Source: Eonycteris spelaea
Lineage: Eukaryota > Chordata > Mammalia > Chiroptera > Pteropodidae
Direction: 5' to 3'
Assembly: GCA_003508835.1 (NCBI GenBank)
Contig: PUFA01000068.1
Location: forward strand, 7,192,001-7,256,000
DNA length: 64,000 nucleotides
In this document: positions 33,553 through 43,221 of the stretch, in pieces
Layout of the letters: each line of letters starts with the position of its first letter
Numbering within the stretch: position 1 is the first letter of the stretch
Program-made: the position numbers and the translations under genes
Notes under the pieces: model-generated
The model's database searches: none
What the model was told of the DNA's origin: nothing
What the model saw: only the letters and a program-made list of their open reading frames with translations

Positions 33553-33799
33553 ATGTATCATTGCAGGATTTCCTCCTACTTCCCTTTCCTGAATTCCTGA
33601 GGTGGGGAAGCCTTCTGGCCCAGGTGGAGGAACAGATGTTGTGGCTGGAGTAACTTCCTTTAACACTGTTAGTCATTGTGTAATGTGAATAGGGAGATAG
33701 GAATCATGGGCAGAGGTAACCACAGCATAAGTGACCACAGACATGATGATAGTTTAATATTATAATTTTTAAAAGAAAGAGTGTGTGATTTGTATTAGA
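33553..33799. other. Unassigned DNA
   Basis: No element recognised. Confidence 0.4.
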
Positions 33800-33988
33800 A
33801 GAGATTAACAATCATCGAGGACCCAATATATTGTAAGGCATGTTCTTGGGTGGGTGTTTTATATTCATTTACGGATGAGAAAACTGAGTTAAGGGATTTC
33901 AGGAGATTTGGCTAAGGTCATTTATGGCTCAGGGTTTAAGCAAAATCCAGCTCCTAAGTCCATTGTCTTCTTTGTACTGCATTAGCTC
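33800..33988 (-). mobile_element. MIR SINE, antisense
   Basis: 'attgtaaggcatgttcttgg', 'ttacggatgagaaaactgag', 'ggctaaggtcatttatggct', 'aaaatccagctcctaagtcc'. Confidence 0.75.
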
Positions 33989-33992
33989 TGCA

Positions 33993-33993
<1 letters not shown>

Positions 33994-34046
<53 letters not shown>
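33994..34046 (+). repeat. (AAT)17 perfect microsatellite
   Basis: Fifty-three bases of uninterrupted AAT repeat (17 copies plus two bases), immediately after an antisense MIR. It gives polytyrosine and polyleucine chance frames on the - strand. Confidence 0.98.
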
Positions 34047-34047
<1 letters not shown>

Positions 34048-34510
34048 CATAAAAGTGGAAAATGCAGGGCAGTGATATTTTGCTTGAATGGAAGGAAGAA
34101 TTTGGCCATTTGGAACCATTCAGTAGTGGAAAGACAACCTCTGACATAGTGAGCTCTGTGTCCTTGGAAACATTCTAGTTGGAACTGAGAGACTGTATAT
34201 GATGGCGACACTGTAGAAACAATCCATAATCTCGATGACTTATTGGAGTGCTGTTCCTTTCCATGCTGTGGAAGTATTTAGAAACCTGTGAATAATTTGG
34301 AAAGCTGGTACATACCAAGCAGTTTCCAGAGAATTGCACTGCCATTCCTGTTGTTAAGAGGGTTGCTATGTGGGGAGGGAAGGGTTTGATTGTGTAAGTC
34401 ATTGATGTTGAGTAAATGTAATTCTTCAGAACTGTATTATTCATGATACTAGTGAATGTAGGACACCCCACATTAGTAAAACGAACAGGCTAGAGTTCTG
34501 TACTTTAAAG
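34047..34510. other. Unassigned DNA
   Basis: Low-GC, about 460 bp; a 98-codon antisense frame (34,175-34,471) shows no domain. Confidence 0.4.
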
Positions 34511-34730
34511 CAGAGGTCCCAGCCTTTTCGCACCAGGGACTGGTGCACCTATGAGAATCTAATGCTTGATGATCTAAGGTGGAGCTGAGGTGGTGATGGT
34601 AGCACGGGGAACAGCTAAATACAGATGAAGCTTCTCTTTCTTGCCCCGTTGTTCACCTCCTGCTTTGTGCCTGGTTCTTAACTGGCCATAGACCGGTACC
34701 AGTCTGTGGCCCACGGTTTGGGGACCCCTG
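34511..34730 (+). mobile_element. MER1-like non-autonomous hAT element, complete
   Basis: Both termini are present: 'cagaggtcccagccttttcg' at the left and 'ggtttggggacccctg' at the right, forming an imperfect inverted repeat. Internal wording ('gagaatctaatgcttgatga', 'aatacagatgaagcttctct', 'cacctcctgctttgtgcctg', 'gaccggtaccagtctgtggc') matches the MER1/Charlie3 group. Most of the left half expected from the longer MER1 form is missing, giving 220 bp. Flanks 'ctttaaag' and 'ttttaaaa' share six of eight bases, a plausible hAT 8-bp target duplication. It encodes no transposase. Confidence 0.88.
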
Positions 34731-34985
34731 TTTTAAAAGATATATTGGTCAGGGACTTCTTCTATCTGTTGGTACTGCTATTGGAGTAGCAAAACTAGAA
34801 ATAGAACTAGTCTGAATTCAGACATAGAAAAGAATATAGGTGACATGTCAAAGTATATTACGTGGAGCAACATCAGATTTGGAAGAAGACTGAAATGAAG
34901 AGCCAAATCAAAGTGATAGATATCAGATAGCTCAGCATCCAAAGGATGATTAGAAATTAGAATAGACATAGATTGATGAGTCCAA
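34731..34985. other. Unassigned DNA
   Basis: No element recognised. Confidence 0.4.
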
Positions 34986-34989
34986 CTCA

Positions 34990-35148
34990 ATTTAACAAAT
35001 ATGCAATGACTGCATCTGATGTGTCGAGCACCATGCTAAGTACTGGGGAATTAAAAATATTTAAAAAATTAATTTAAAATGAATTTGTTCTTAAAGAACT
35101 AATAGTTTAGTGGGAAGATATACATGCAAATAATAATTAAAATAGATT
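34990..35148 (-). mobile_element. L2 3' fragment, antisense
   Basis: 'aatttaacaaatatgcaatg', 'gtcgagcaccatgctaagta', 'ctggggaattaaaaatattt', 'ttcttaaagaactaatagtt', 'tagtgggaagatatacatgc'. Clear reversed L2 tail. Confidence 0.75.
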
Positions 35149-35149
35149 G

Positions 35150-35300
35150 CAATAAAAATGGTATCACACAATATGTGGTTTCTTACTGCTTACTTTTTCA
35201 TTCAACATTATGTTGCTAAAATTCATCCATGGTATTGTGTGTAATTAAAGTTTCTTCATTTTCATTATTGAAGAATTACACATCACATGATTATAAGTTC
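35150..35300 (-). mobile_element. Old L1 (L1M) fragment, antisense
   Basis: 'tatcacacaatatgtggttt', 'ctttttcattcaacattatg', 'aaattcatccatggtattgt' is the antisense of the ORF2/3' end of older L1s (consensus 'catggatgaacctt...ctaagtgaaa'). Confidence 0.6.
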
Positions 35301-35304
35301 AGTT

Positions 35305-35530
35305 TCAAAGTTAATGCAAAATGGTATATTGCTCAATAGAAACACATATACTTACTATAAAAGCAAAATGAAGAGAATTACAAACACAATTTTAGGATAG
35401 TGATAACTCTGGGATAAAATGGAAAACAAATTAGGCCAGAGAAGAAGAACATAGAAAAATATAGTAATAGTGGTGGTGTTCTAGTTATTAAGTGTGGTTA
35501 TGGGTCCATAGCTATTTATTTTATTATAAT
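35305..35530 (+). mobile_element. Old L1 (L1MC/ME-like) 3' end
   Basis: 'cacaattttaggatagtgat', 'aactctgggataaaatggaa', 'gtggtggtgttctagttatt', 'gtgtggttatgggtccatag' follow a sense L1M 3' UTR. Lies head to head with the antisense L1 piece just upstream. Confidence 0.6.
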
Positions 35531-35536
35531 GCATCA

Positions 35537-35590
35537 GTGTATGTATGTATGTGTGTATGTGTGTGAGTGTATACACACACACACACATAC

Positions 35591-35621
<31 letters not shown>

Positions 35622-35675
35622 CACACACACATACATACATACACACAAGTATATATTTACATATATACTTCCATA
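35537..35675. repeat. TATG/TG-CA/TACA microsatellite with long palindrome
   Basis: TG-rich units to 35,570 switch at 'gtgtatacac' to CA-rich units. Counting outward from 35,571/35,572, 31 of 34 positions pair between 35,538-35,571 and 35,572-35,605, with no loop. Further (TA), (CA) and (TACA) units follow to about 35,675. Opposed chance frames here are not genes. Confidence 0.95.
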
Positions 35676-36639
35676 GATAAAATTTATATGTGCTATATGT
35701 TATATAATCATTTAAAATTTTAAAAAGTTTTAATATGTAATATGCTATAGAGACATATGCACATGAACTGCAATGGCCCATGAAAAGAAAGAGGAATAAA
35801 TTATCTTGGTTGGGTGGATGGCAGATGAGATTTTTTTAAAAAGAAGTCTTATAGAACATGTATCAGCTGGTTTTCTGAGGAAGGTATACGTGCTTACCTC
35901 ATTCGGAAAGAAAGATAATTCCAGACAGAAGAAAAGGGATATCTGCCTTGGAAACCTTTATCTATATCTTCTTATCATATTTACTGTCTCATATCTGTAA
36001 CAGTACAATATACGTATGTAACTATATAATTGCTAATTAAATGTATGTAGTGCATGTAAACGTGCATGTGGGGAACTCAGAGGAAAACATGGTTAGATCA
36101 GCATAAAGGAGCTGCCTAAAACATTTTGATTACCTTGCAAATGTTTTGGGAAAGTAACATGGTGTTTTAAGTACAGGAGTGACAGATTTGGATTTGAACA
36201 GTGTGAAAGGTGGCTTGAAGGTGGGGTTGGGGCCCTGTATGAGAAATAGGGAGGTCAAATAGGAGGTAGTGAAAACTATTCCCAGCCACAATTGATAAGG
36301 TGCAGCTGAGATAATGACAAATGAGCATGGCCCAGTACCGGGAATTTTTCAGATTGTTTTGTAAGGAGCCACACAAGGAGGCAGTTTAATTGCCATGAGT
36401 CTAGAAAAAAAAGTTGCCAATATCTGTTGCATATTTGACTTGGTTTTGAAATTACGATTCTTCTGCCCCAAAGATTCACAAAGATTATATTGCTTTTTTT
36501 CAACTCATTGGATTTTAGCTTTGGTTGGACAACCTTTGCAAGAAGGACTTGCAAAATCTTAGATCGTCTTTTAGTGGTGACTTAAAGTATGTTTGATTTA
36601 CACACACACACACACACAATCTAAAGCAACAGTTGCCCA
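35676..36639. other. Unassigned DNA
   Basis: Includes a (CA)10 patch at 36,600-36,620. Frames of 64-92 codons show no domain. No repeat family recognised. Confidence 0.45.
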
Positions 36640-37104
36640 AGATGGCTCAGAGGCATGCACTGAACTTCTTGGCACTTGCTCTGGTCGTGCTGATGGTGTG
36701 CTCTCCTGTAACTTCCATTATGATGGAGGTGCTCCTTTTATGATGGAGGTGTGATGGCAGCTGATGGCTCTCAACTGTATCTCTCCCTGGAAATTGTCTT
36801 CAGCTGAAGAGAGCTGCCTTGCTCAAATGACATCCACTTCCAGGAACAGACCACATTAATGACTGGACAGTGAGTCGAAGTCCTTCCTTTTGCCACTGGG
36901 TGATAAAACTCTGAAAGACTATTTCAGTTCTAGAATTGCCCTTGGGATAGACTGAGGCCTTTAGTTCAACCCCTTTGCATTTCAACTCCTCTTTCAGCTC
37001 TCTTCTACTTCCTTTGCTCGTTCACAGATATTATTCACTCTCCAATACACTTTCTGCACACAAATTCTACCTCAGAGTTTGTTTCTCATGGGCTCAAACT
37101 AAGT
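36640..37104 (+). mobile_element. Probable ERVL/MaLR-type LTR
   Basis: The 3' portion ('ctttagttcaacccctttgc', 'cttctacttcctttgctcgt', 'actttctgcacacaaattct', 'acctcagagtttgtttctca', 'tgggctcaaactaag') reads like the end of an ancient ERVL-class LTR, with a decayed 'aataaa' at 37,043 ('aataca'). The left boundary is uncertain. A 'ttatgatggaggtg' duplication lies at 36,718-36,751. No internal retroviral genes follow, so a solo LTR. Confidence 0.5.
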
Positions 37105-38044
37105 CTTCTGCCAAGTGTCTGGCACAGGGGATATAATAATTCTTGAGACATTGAATAGCTATAAAGATAAAAGTTTAAGAAAGAGTGACATTTAAGGGGT
37201 GTGTGAGGGTAGATGACTGTGTCGTGTGCACTGCTTGAATGGCAGATTGGTACCCCTGAGAAGCAGAAGTTGCACAAAGGCATAACAACATTTTTCAACT
37301 GTTGAAGTAGCACACTTTTATCTCTTTGAGAAAAGAGAGAGTTGCTATGAGGATTGGCAACATTTTCTGTCTAAAGACATGGGTGCAGCCTTATTTATCA
37401 CTCTATAGAGGATTTACTGTGCCTCAAAGCTTTAATCTTGGAGAACATTGATTTACTCTTCAAAATTTTAAGGGCTTCTGCTGACATCCAGGCTGAAAGG
37501 AGTTTAACTTTTTATTAAGACATTTGCCTTTCTGCTTATACATGCAAGGCAGTGAAGGGAATCATATTAATAGATGGCCAAGTTCATGGTTTCAAGGTAT
37601 GAGAGTCACTTTGTTTTCATATAATAGGCCACAAAACAAAATTAAATAGAGAATCCTATTTCTTGGACAAACTCTGGGCTTTTGCAGCCTGAATTGGGTT
37701 GACAGCATTCTTGCTCACAGAAGTCCAGATTGAAATTTAAAAGGCAGCACAAATCCTTGCCAATGAAAAATTTAAAAGTAAATGCAGTATTTGAAACTAC
37801 CCTTGCCCACCAACATGCACACAGCCACTAATGTTTAGAAATAACCCCAAATAAGAGTTTGTCTAGTTTCCCTTTGCTCATGACTTTTTTAAATGTCCAA
37901 GACACAAACGAAGCTTCAGCTCCTATAATGAGAGCTGTTATACAACAACAAAGGGAACTGTCTTATGTTGCCATAAAAAAAACAAAAACGTATTTCACTA
38001 AAGACAGGCTCGGATTTGTAGTACCATTCTCTGTTTACCATATG
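37105..38044. other. Unassigned DNA
   Basis: About 940 bp with no named element. A 66-codon + strand frame at 37,859-38,059 ends in the following MIR and is not supported. Confidence 0.45.
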
Positions 38045-38205
38045 TGTGTACTTGGGTGAATTACTCAGCTTAATCTCACTTTTCTCATCTGTAAAATGGG
38101 AATGATAAAGAATTTCCTCTGGGTTGTGAGGTAATCATGTAAGTTAATATATATAAAATTTGTGGAACAGGGAAGGTACACAGTAGGTGTAATTATCTTG
38201 AGTAG
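38045..38205 (+). mobile_element. MIR SINE
   Basis: 'cttgggtgaattactcagct', 'tttctcatctgtaaaatggg' (38,081-38,100), 'gggttgtgaggtaatcatgt', 'aggtacacagtaggtg'. Confidence 0.82.
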
Positions 38206-38477
38206 GTTCTAAAGGTATTTTAAAATATATGCAAATAAATAAATTTAGAGATTCGATATCTTAATCTTAAATTTATTATTCTTAATCTTGCACTCAGGAA
38301 TTAGGGGCAATTTTCTTATGTAATAACCTTTAGGGGGATGGCATTAGGAAAGACCTGTGACTTCTACTTTTGGACAGGTCCTTAAACCTTGCCACCATTA
38401 TAATTTTAACATTTTAATGTTCAATCCTTGGCCTTTATGAAAATAGAGCTTTACTGGAAAAAGCGTAACATGGTGCG
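38206..38477. other. Unassigned DNA
   Basis: No element recognised. Confidence 0.4.
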
Positions 38478-38630
38478 GAAGGGAGAGCACTAGGTGGGGC
38501 AATAATGGCCTCAAGTTCTGCCACCAACTGGCTTTGAGATCTCGAGGAGGTCACTATGTATCTGTGAGCTATGGTTTTCCCATCTGGGGGTGGGGGTGGG
38601 GGGAAACTAGAATACTAAATTGATTTTTCC
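38478..38630 (+). mobile_element. MIR SINE with expanded G tract
   Basis: 'ctcaagttctgccaccaact', 'ggctttgagatctcgaggag', 'gtcactatgtatctgtgagc', then 'catctgggggtgggggtggg'. The usual 'catctgtaaaatggggat' site is replaced by three G5-6 runs at 38,586-38,603. Confidence 0.7.
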
Positions 38631-38644
38631 CCAGTACTTCAATT

Positions 38645-39005
38645 TCAGCATACATTGATTTAGTGATCTTCTATGTGGATATATTCATTTATATACTCTG
38701 CGAACTAGGAAACACAGTCAATTCCTTCATGGAACTTAGAGTCTAAGGAGACTAGGAAAAGACATAGATAGAAAAAGCCAGACACTTTAAGTGCAGCAAG
38801 TACTTAAATGTACAAGGAGAAACATTGTTTGAGGGCTATCAGGGGAGAATTTCTTTTAAGAATAGAGGGCAGATAAAGAGAAGGAAAGATGTCTAAGAGT
38901 GCTCAAAGTCCTGGAAATGAGAGGGGGCATAACGTTCTAAAAGCTGTAACGAGTTTAGTTTGACAAGAACAGATAGTATAAACAAAAAAAGAGGAAATGC
39001 ATGTA
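38645..39005 (-). mobile_element. L2 LINE fragment, antisense
   Basis: 'tagtgatcttctatgtggat', 'ctctgcgaactaggaaacac', 'agtcaattccttcatggaac', 'ttagagtctaaggagactag' open a reversed L2. Purine-rich wording to about 39,000 ('gggcagataaagagaaggaa', 'aacgttctaaaagctg') fits its inner part. Confidence 0.6.
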
Positions 39006-39278
39006 GAGAGGTAAGACATGGCAAAATAATATATGTTCTCATTCATCTTTGCACTCATTGTGTTTTGACAGTCAGAAATGATTAATAGATCATCGAATAC
39101 ATGTGATACATTAAGCTGTTATACCTTTATATCTCATTGTGAATGAAAACTCAGAGCAAGTTTTTATAAAAGGTTAGAGGGGAGACTAAAAATCACTTGA
39201 GAGGTTAAGCTGAGGTTAGAAGGTATAACATTTAAAGAAAATAAGAGATCTGTGAGAGGAGAAATCTGTGAACTGACA
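39006..39278. other. Unassigned DNA
   Basis: No element recognised. Confidence 0.4.
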
Positions 39279-39279
39279 T

Positions 39280-39425
39280 TCATTTCCTGATTCATTTAAC
39301 ATATACTTATTAATCCACCTATCAAGTACCAACTACTGCTTTAGTTCTGGGAATATGGCAGTGAACAAGACATCCAAGTCCCTAGGGGCATGGAGATCAA
39401 CATACACTCTGCATCTTATACTTGG
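39280..39425 (-). mobile_element. L2 3' fragment, antisense
   Basis: 'attcatttaacatatactta', 'cctatcaagtaccaactact', 'gctttagttctgggaatatg', 'gcagtgaacaagacatccaa'. The 74-codon frame starting at 39,355 begins inside it and is chance. Confidence 0.78.
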
Positions 39426-40334
39426 AGTGTCTCAGGTGCTGTTCATAGAAGGCAGTTTGATGCAAGGAGATATCTCAGACTGGACTGATCTCTACAAAGT
39501 GGAATGCATTTCTGTAAAATGGAAATTTCCCCTATTTTTCAATCAGTGGCAAGTGCTCTGTTTATTTATAGCTATGTGAATGATAATTAGATATTCTCGT
39601 TGCGCTCAGACTGTGTGACAGCGTTGTCATTATTTTGCCATGTTCACAAGAAAAAAACTTTAATGTATGCTTACGTTAACATGGCATTAATATTACATTG
39701 TTTACCTAGTCATCTGCATTATAAAAATAGTGTGACATATACCGTTTAATAACAGAGTCATTTTTTCTTTCCTTGGGCCACTGTGAAATGAGTATTCTTA
39801 AGTTTAAATGAAATGGTCTCACAATATGAAGAAAGTACCAAATTTGGGTTACAGTGCTGCAAAATAGGTTCATTTTAATTGCAATTTTGGAAAGTGTTAA
39901 AGGCAGTACCCATGAAGAAATTTGACTTAATGCTCTGAAAAGAATTGAACAAGGTGCATTTTTTTAAAGTTCAAGAGACCAGGTGTGCAGGGAGGAATCC
40001 TTAGCCAAGAGCCAGGATATTGTTCTCCTTCCAGGGCTAAGACTGTCTTGGGTTGTGATGTTAAGAAAGTGATTCAAACAGGTTGGTACTGGCTTGAAGT
40101 AGAAGAAAGCCTTTCTTCTTGGATTATGTATTGGAAGAACTGTCAAATGAACTTTCATTAGAGGTTCAATAGAGTAGAACTGACAACCACCAGTGTTATA
40201 GCTGTAGTGAAAACAATTTGTGATCACTAGTATAAGCAGTGTTATTACCACAACAACTATTACTATTACTACTGCTAGCCAAACTTTAGTACTTGATTAT
40301 TATAGTAAAATTATATATTGTTACATTATATGTG
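39426..40334. other. Unassigned DNA
   Basis: No element or supported frame over about 900 bp; a 95-codon antisense frame (39,964-40,251) has no recognisable content. Confidence 0.45.
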
Positions 40335-40548
40335 AATGTTAACTATTATTGAACACTTATTATATAACGCACAGTGTTCTAAGTGCTATTCATGTATTAA
40401 TAATTTAACCTACAGAACAATATTATATGCTAAGTACTATTATTTCTATTTCACTGATGAGGAAGCAGAGGTCAAGTAATTTTGCCTCAAATGAAACAGT
40501 AACTGATGGGGCTAGTATCTTATTTCAGACAATCTGACTGCAGATAAC
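40335..40548 (-). mobile_element. MIR SINE, antisense, near full length
   Basis: 'attattgaacacttattata', 'cagtgttctaagtgctattc', 'atttctatttcactgatgag', 'gaagcagaggtcaagtaatt', 'ctgatggggctagtatctta', 'cagacaatctgactgcagat'. Confidence 0.83.
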
Positions 40549-40599
40549 ACTAAGTCAAAAATGTGAGAGTTGACCAAAGATTAAATAATCAGAGAGAGT

Positions 40600-40725
40600 T
40601 CTCTGCCCCTAAACATTTTCAAGTGGAGGCTAGAATAAATACTTGATGAAGAGCATGCAGACATTAGATGAGTATTTGAGAAAGACACTTCTAGGGCTCT
40701 TTCTGATCCTGAGATGTTCCCATCT
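40600..40725 (+). mobile_element. CR1/L3-like LINE 3' fragment
   Basis: 'acattttcaagtggaggcta', 'gaataaatacttgatgaaga', 'gacacttctagggctctttc', 'tgatcctgagatgttcc' follows the CR1/L3 3' end pattern ('caagcagaggctggatgacc ... aggtcccttccagctctgag'). Very old and short. Confidence 0.5.
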
Positions 40726-40944
40726 GATATGAGCTGCTCAAGGAACAAACTGAGTTTTCCGAATTAGATGTTCAAAAACGTGTGTTTGGATGCGCTTGGA
40801 TAGAACTGTCTACATCCCTTCCTTATGCCATGGGGTCTAATAGAGAAATTCTACATAGTGTAGGCGATAAAATATTGTTTGGTTGTCATTATTTTGCTGA
40901 CACCACCAGCAGCAGCAAAGCCACCATTCTAAACAATGCAGTAA
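40726..40944. other. Unassigned DNA
   Basis: No element recognised. Confidence 0.4.
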
Positions 40945-41115
40945 ATTGGTAAGAGCACTAGAATTGGAGCCCAAAGTTGTTGCTTTCGCGCCTGAACACA
41001 TTAGGTGCTAAGTATGTAACCATGGCCAAATACCATAAACTTCTTTGGCTTCACTTTAATTATTTTTAAAACAGGGGTAACAATGATATCTACCTGACCA
41101 TGCCGAAGATTGAAT
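40945..41115 (+). mobile_element. MIR SINE
   Basis: 'ggtaagagcactagaattgg', 'gtaaccatggccaaatacca', 'taaacttctttggcttcact', 'aaacaggggtaacaatgata', 'tctacctgacc'. Confidence 0.72.
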
Positions 41116-41862
41116 TCTAGAGTCCAGAATCTCATTCTTAGAAATCTTTACCATTATAAAGAAAATTTAGTTGAGTTTTTATTATCCCTTAATACCAAAT
41201 ATAACAAGCTACTTTAAGTATCCCAGTAGCATCTTTTTGAGGGTTTAAGATTATTTCTTTACCCTTTGTTAACTATAGTTAAATAACACTTTGTTTGCTT
41301 TTAAAAAAATTTAAAGGGAAGAGAACAGACATTGGAAACAACCTATACCCAATATCAACCATAAACGCTGGATTTTGATTTATAAAATGAAAATACTTAC
41401 CTTTTTTTTTTTTTTCTCCTCTCTACCATCTTTGTCTTAGTGGAGGTTAAACATAATATATTCTGCAATAAATAAGAGATTTTCTTCTCTATTGCCGAGG
41501 GGAATCCAGGGCTGCTGGTGGATGACAATACCACTAAAGCTTTGAGCCCCAACAAGATAAATCCTGGTACACTACTTATTGAGAAGCTGAAGTGAGGAGA
41601 TAAAAGTGACAATAAAAAAAGACACCAAGAAAATGTGTATTGCTTCTGGGGGAAGGTTGTACCAGTCAATATATACATAATGTTTTGTTTGGTCTGCTTT
41701 CTTTTTATAAATCACCCTCTGAAAGATAGGTTCAAAGAGGACTTCCAAAAATGGGTGTAGCAGGGTGAAGGACACATGTGATTCTGTTTTCTCCTTCCTC
41801 TGTTCTGTTTGCTAAAAGAGAGAAGTAGAAGGAATGTGTCTGCCATTATTATAGGATACCTG
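41116..41862. other. Unassigned DNA with T run
   Basis: Includes a 14-base T run at 41,402-41,415 beside a CT patch. Antisense frames of 67-93 codons here have no recognisable domain. Confidence 0.45.
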
Positions 41863-41865
41863 TCT

Positions 41866-42238
41866 TAGTCAATTCTGGTCGCCATAACAAAATAATACAG
41901 ACTGTCTCAAGCAACAGAAATTCATTTTCTCATAGTTCTGGAGGTTAGAATTCTAAGATTAAAGAGCCAACATGGTCGATTTCTGGTTAGAGTTCTCTTC
42001 TTTGCTTGTTGATGGCTGTCTCTTGCTATGTCCTCACACAGTAAGGAGAGAGCAAGACAAAACTACCTCTCCAATGGCTCCTCTTATAAAAGCACTAATT
42101 CCATCATAAAGATTCACTCTCATGACTTAATCTCAGCCTAGTTATCTCCCAATGGCTCCATTTTCAAATACTGTCACATTAGGGGTTAGAGTTTCAACAT
42201 GTAAATTTGGGGGAGACATAATTCATTCCTTAGCAGCA
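41866..42238 (-). mobile_element. MLT1A/MST-like MaLR LTR, antisense, nearly complete
   Basis: From 'ctgtcttagtcaattctggt' through 'cataacaaaataatacagac', 'cagaaattcattttctcata', 'gctatgtcctcacacagtaa', 'cttataaaagcactaattcc', 'tctcatgacttaatctcagc', 'ctgtcacattaggggttaga' to 'aacatgtaaatttgggggag' and 'attcattccttagcag': the reverse of a complete MaLR LTR. About 370 bp, solo. Confidence 0.9.
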
Positions 42239-42698
42239 TAAGTGCTGAATTTGAAGTTGGCACAACTGACAGTTATTCTCTCTTTGTATATGATAAGGAA
42301 ACATGATATATAAGACTTTCTATATATTGTATTCCATATTATGTTGTACATCATTTTGGCTGATGTTTTATGTATCCTGATGACTCACTGAGTTATTGAA
42401 TCCCTATTAGAAAAAAAGTCTCTATTAGACGCTATCAGTCAAATCAGGGAGACTCAATGTTTAAAATTTGAATGTCTTAGATTGAGAAGCCAATTTTTGA
42501 GTTCTGGAGAGGACATTGATTTTTTTTTTTTTTTCCAGAGCAGGTTTTATCTGAGTTTGCTTCTCTAATAGTTTGTGGACAATCTAGGAATGAACAAAAC
42601 CTAATTTCTTTGAAAAACAGCATGCTATTTGAAAACCAATTCTTATTTTAGTCATACAACATTTGTTTTGAATTTCACCTTTGTTGTTTTCTATATGT
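42239..42698. other. Unassigned DNA with T run
   Basis: A 15-base T run at 42,520-42,534; nothing else recognised. Confidence 0.4.
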
Positions 42699-42699
42699 A

Positions 42700-42870
42700 G
42701 AGCTTTAAACACATTTCTTGACCTCTATGAACTCAAGTTCTTCATCTACAATATGAGACATTGATACCACATTAAAGTGTTATTCTGTAGAGTTCATAAG
42801 TATAAAAATACAGAGAACCAATTAGAGTCTCTAAAATGTAGTAGATGATCAAAAACTTATTTCTGTTCTT
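42700..42870 (+). mobile_element. MIR SINE
   Basis: 'agctttaaacacatttcttg', 'acctctatgaactcaagttc', 'ttcatctacaatatgagaca', 'cagagaaccaattagagtct', 'tgtagtagatgatcaaaaac'. Confidence 0.65.
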
Positions 42871-43022
42871 CATTATCTTCCTTCAAACTGTTGGCTAAGG
42901 AGTACAAAGTTTTAATTATAAAATGAAGTTCTAAGTAATGCACAGCATAGGAACTATAGTTAATGCTATATTGCTTATGGGAAATTTACTGAGACTAGAT
43001 CTTAAGTATTCTCAACACACAT

Positions 43023-43046
43023 CCCCCCCCCACACACACACACACT
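43023..43046 (+). repeat. Short C8(AC)n microsatellite
   Basis: A run of eight C bases then eight CA-type units within 'cccccccacacacacacaca'. Confidence 0.85.
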
Positions 43047-43185
43047 CACATAACTACGATGGATGTGTTAGCTTGACTGTGATCATCATTTCACAATGTA
43101 TAAGTATATCAAATTATCACATTGTGTATTTAAATATATGCAATTGTATTTGTCAATTATTCACTAATAAAGCTGAAACAATAAT

Positions 43186-43188
<3 letters not shown>

Positions 43189-43216
<28 letters not shown>
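43189..43216. repeat. (AT)14 microsatellite
   Basis: Twenty-eight bases of alternating A and T, preceded by 'acaataataaa'. Confidence 0.95.

Positions 43217-43217
<1 letters not shown>

Positions 43218-43221
<4 letters not shown>

Noticed and set aside
33929..34211. Polytyrosine and polyleucine frames on the - strand
   Set aside because: Produced by the (AAT)17 microsatellite.
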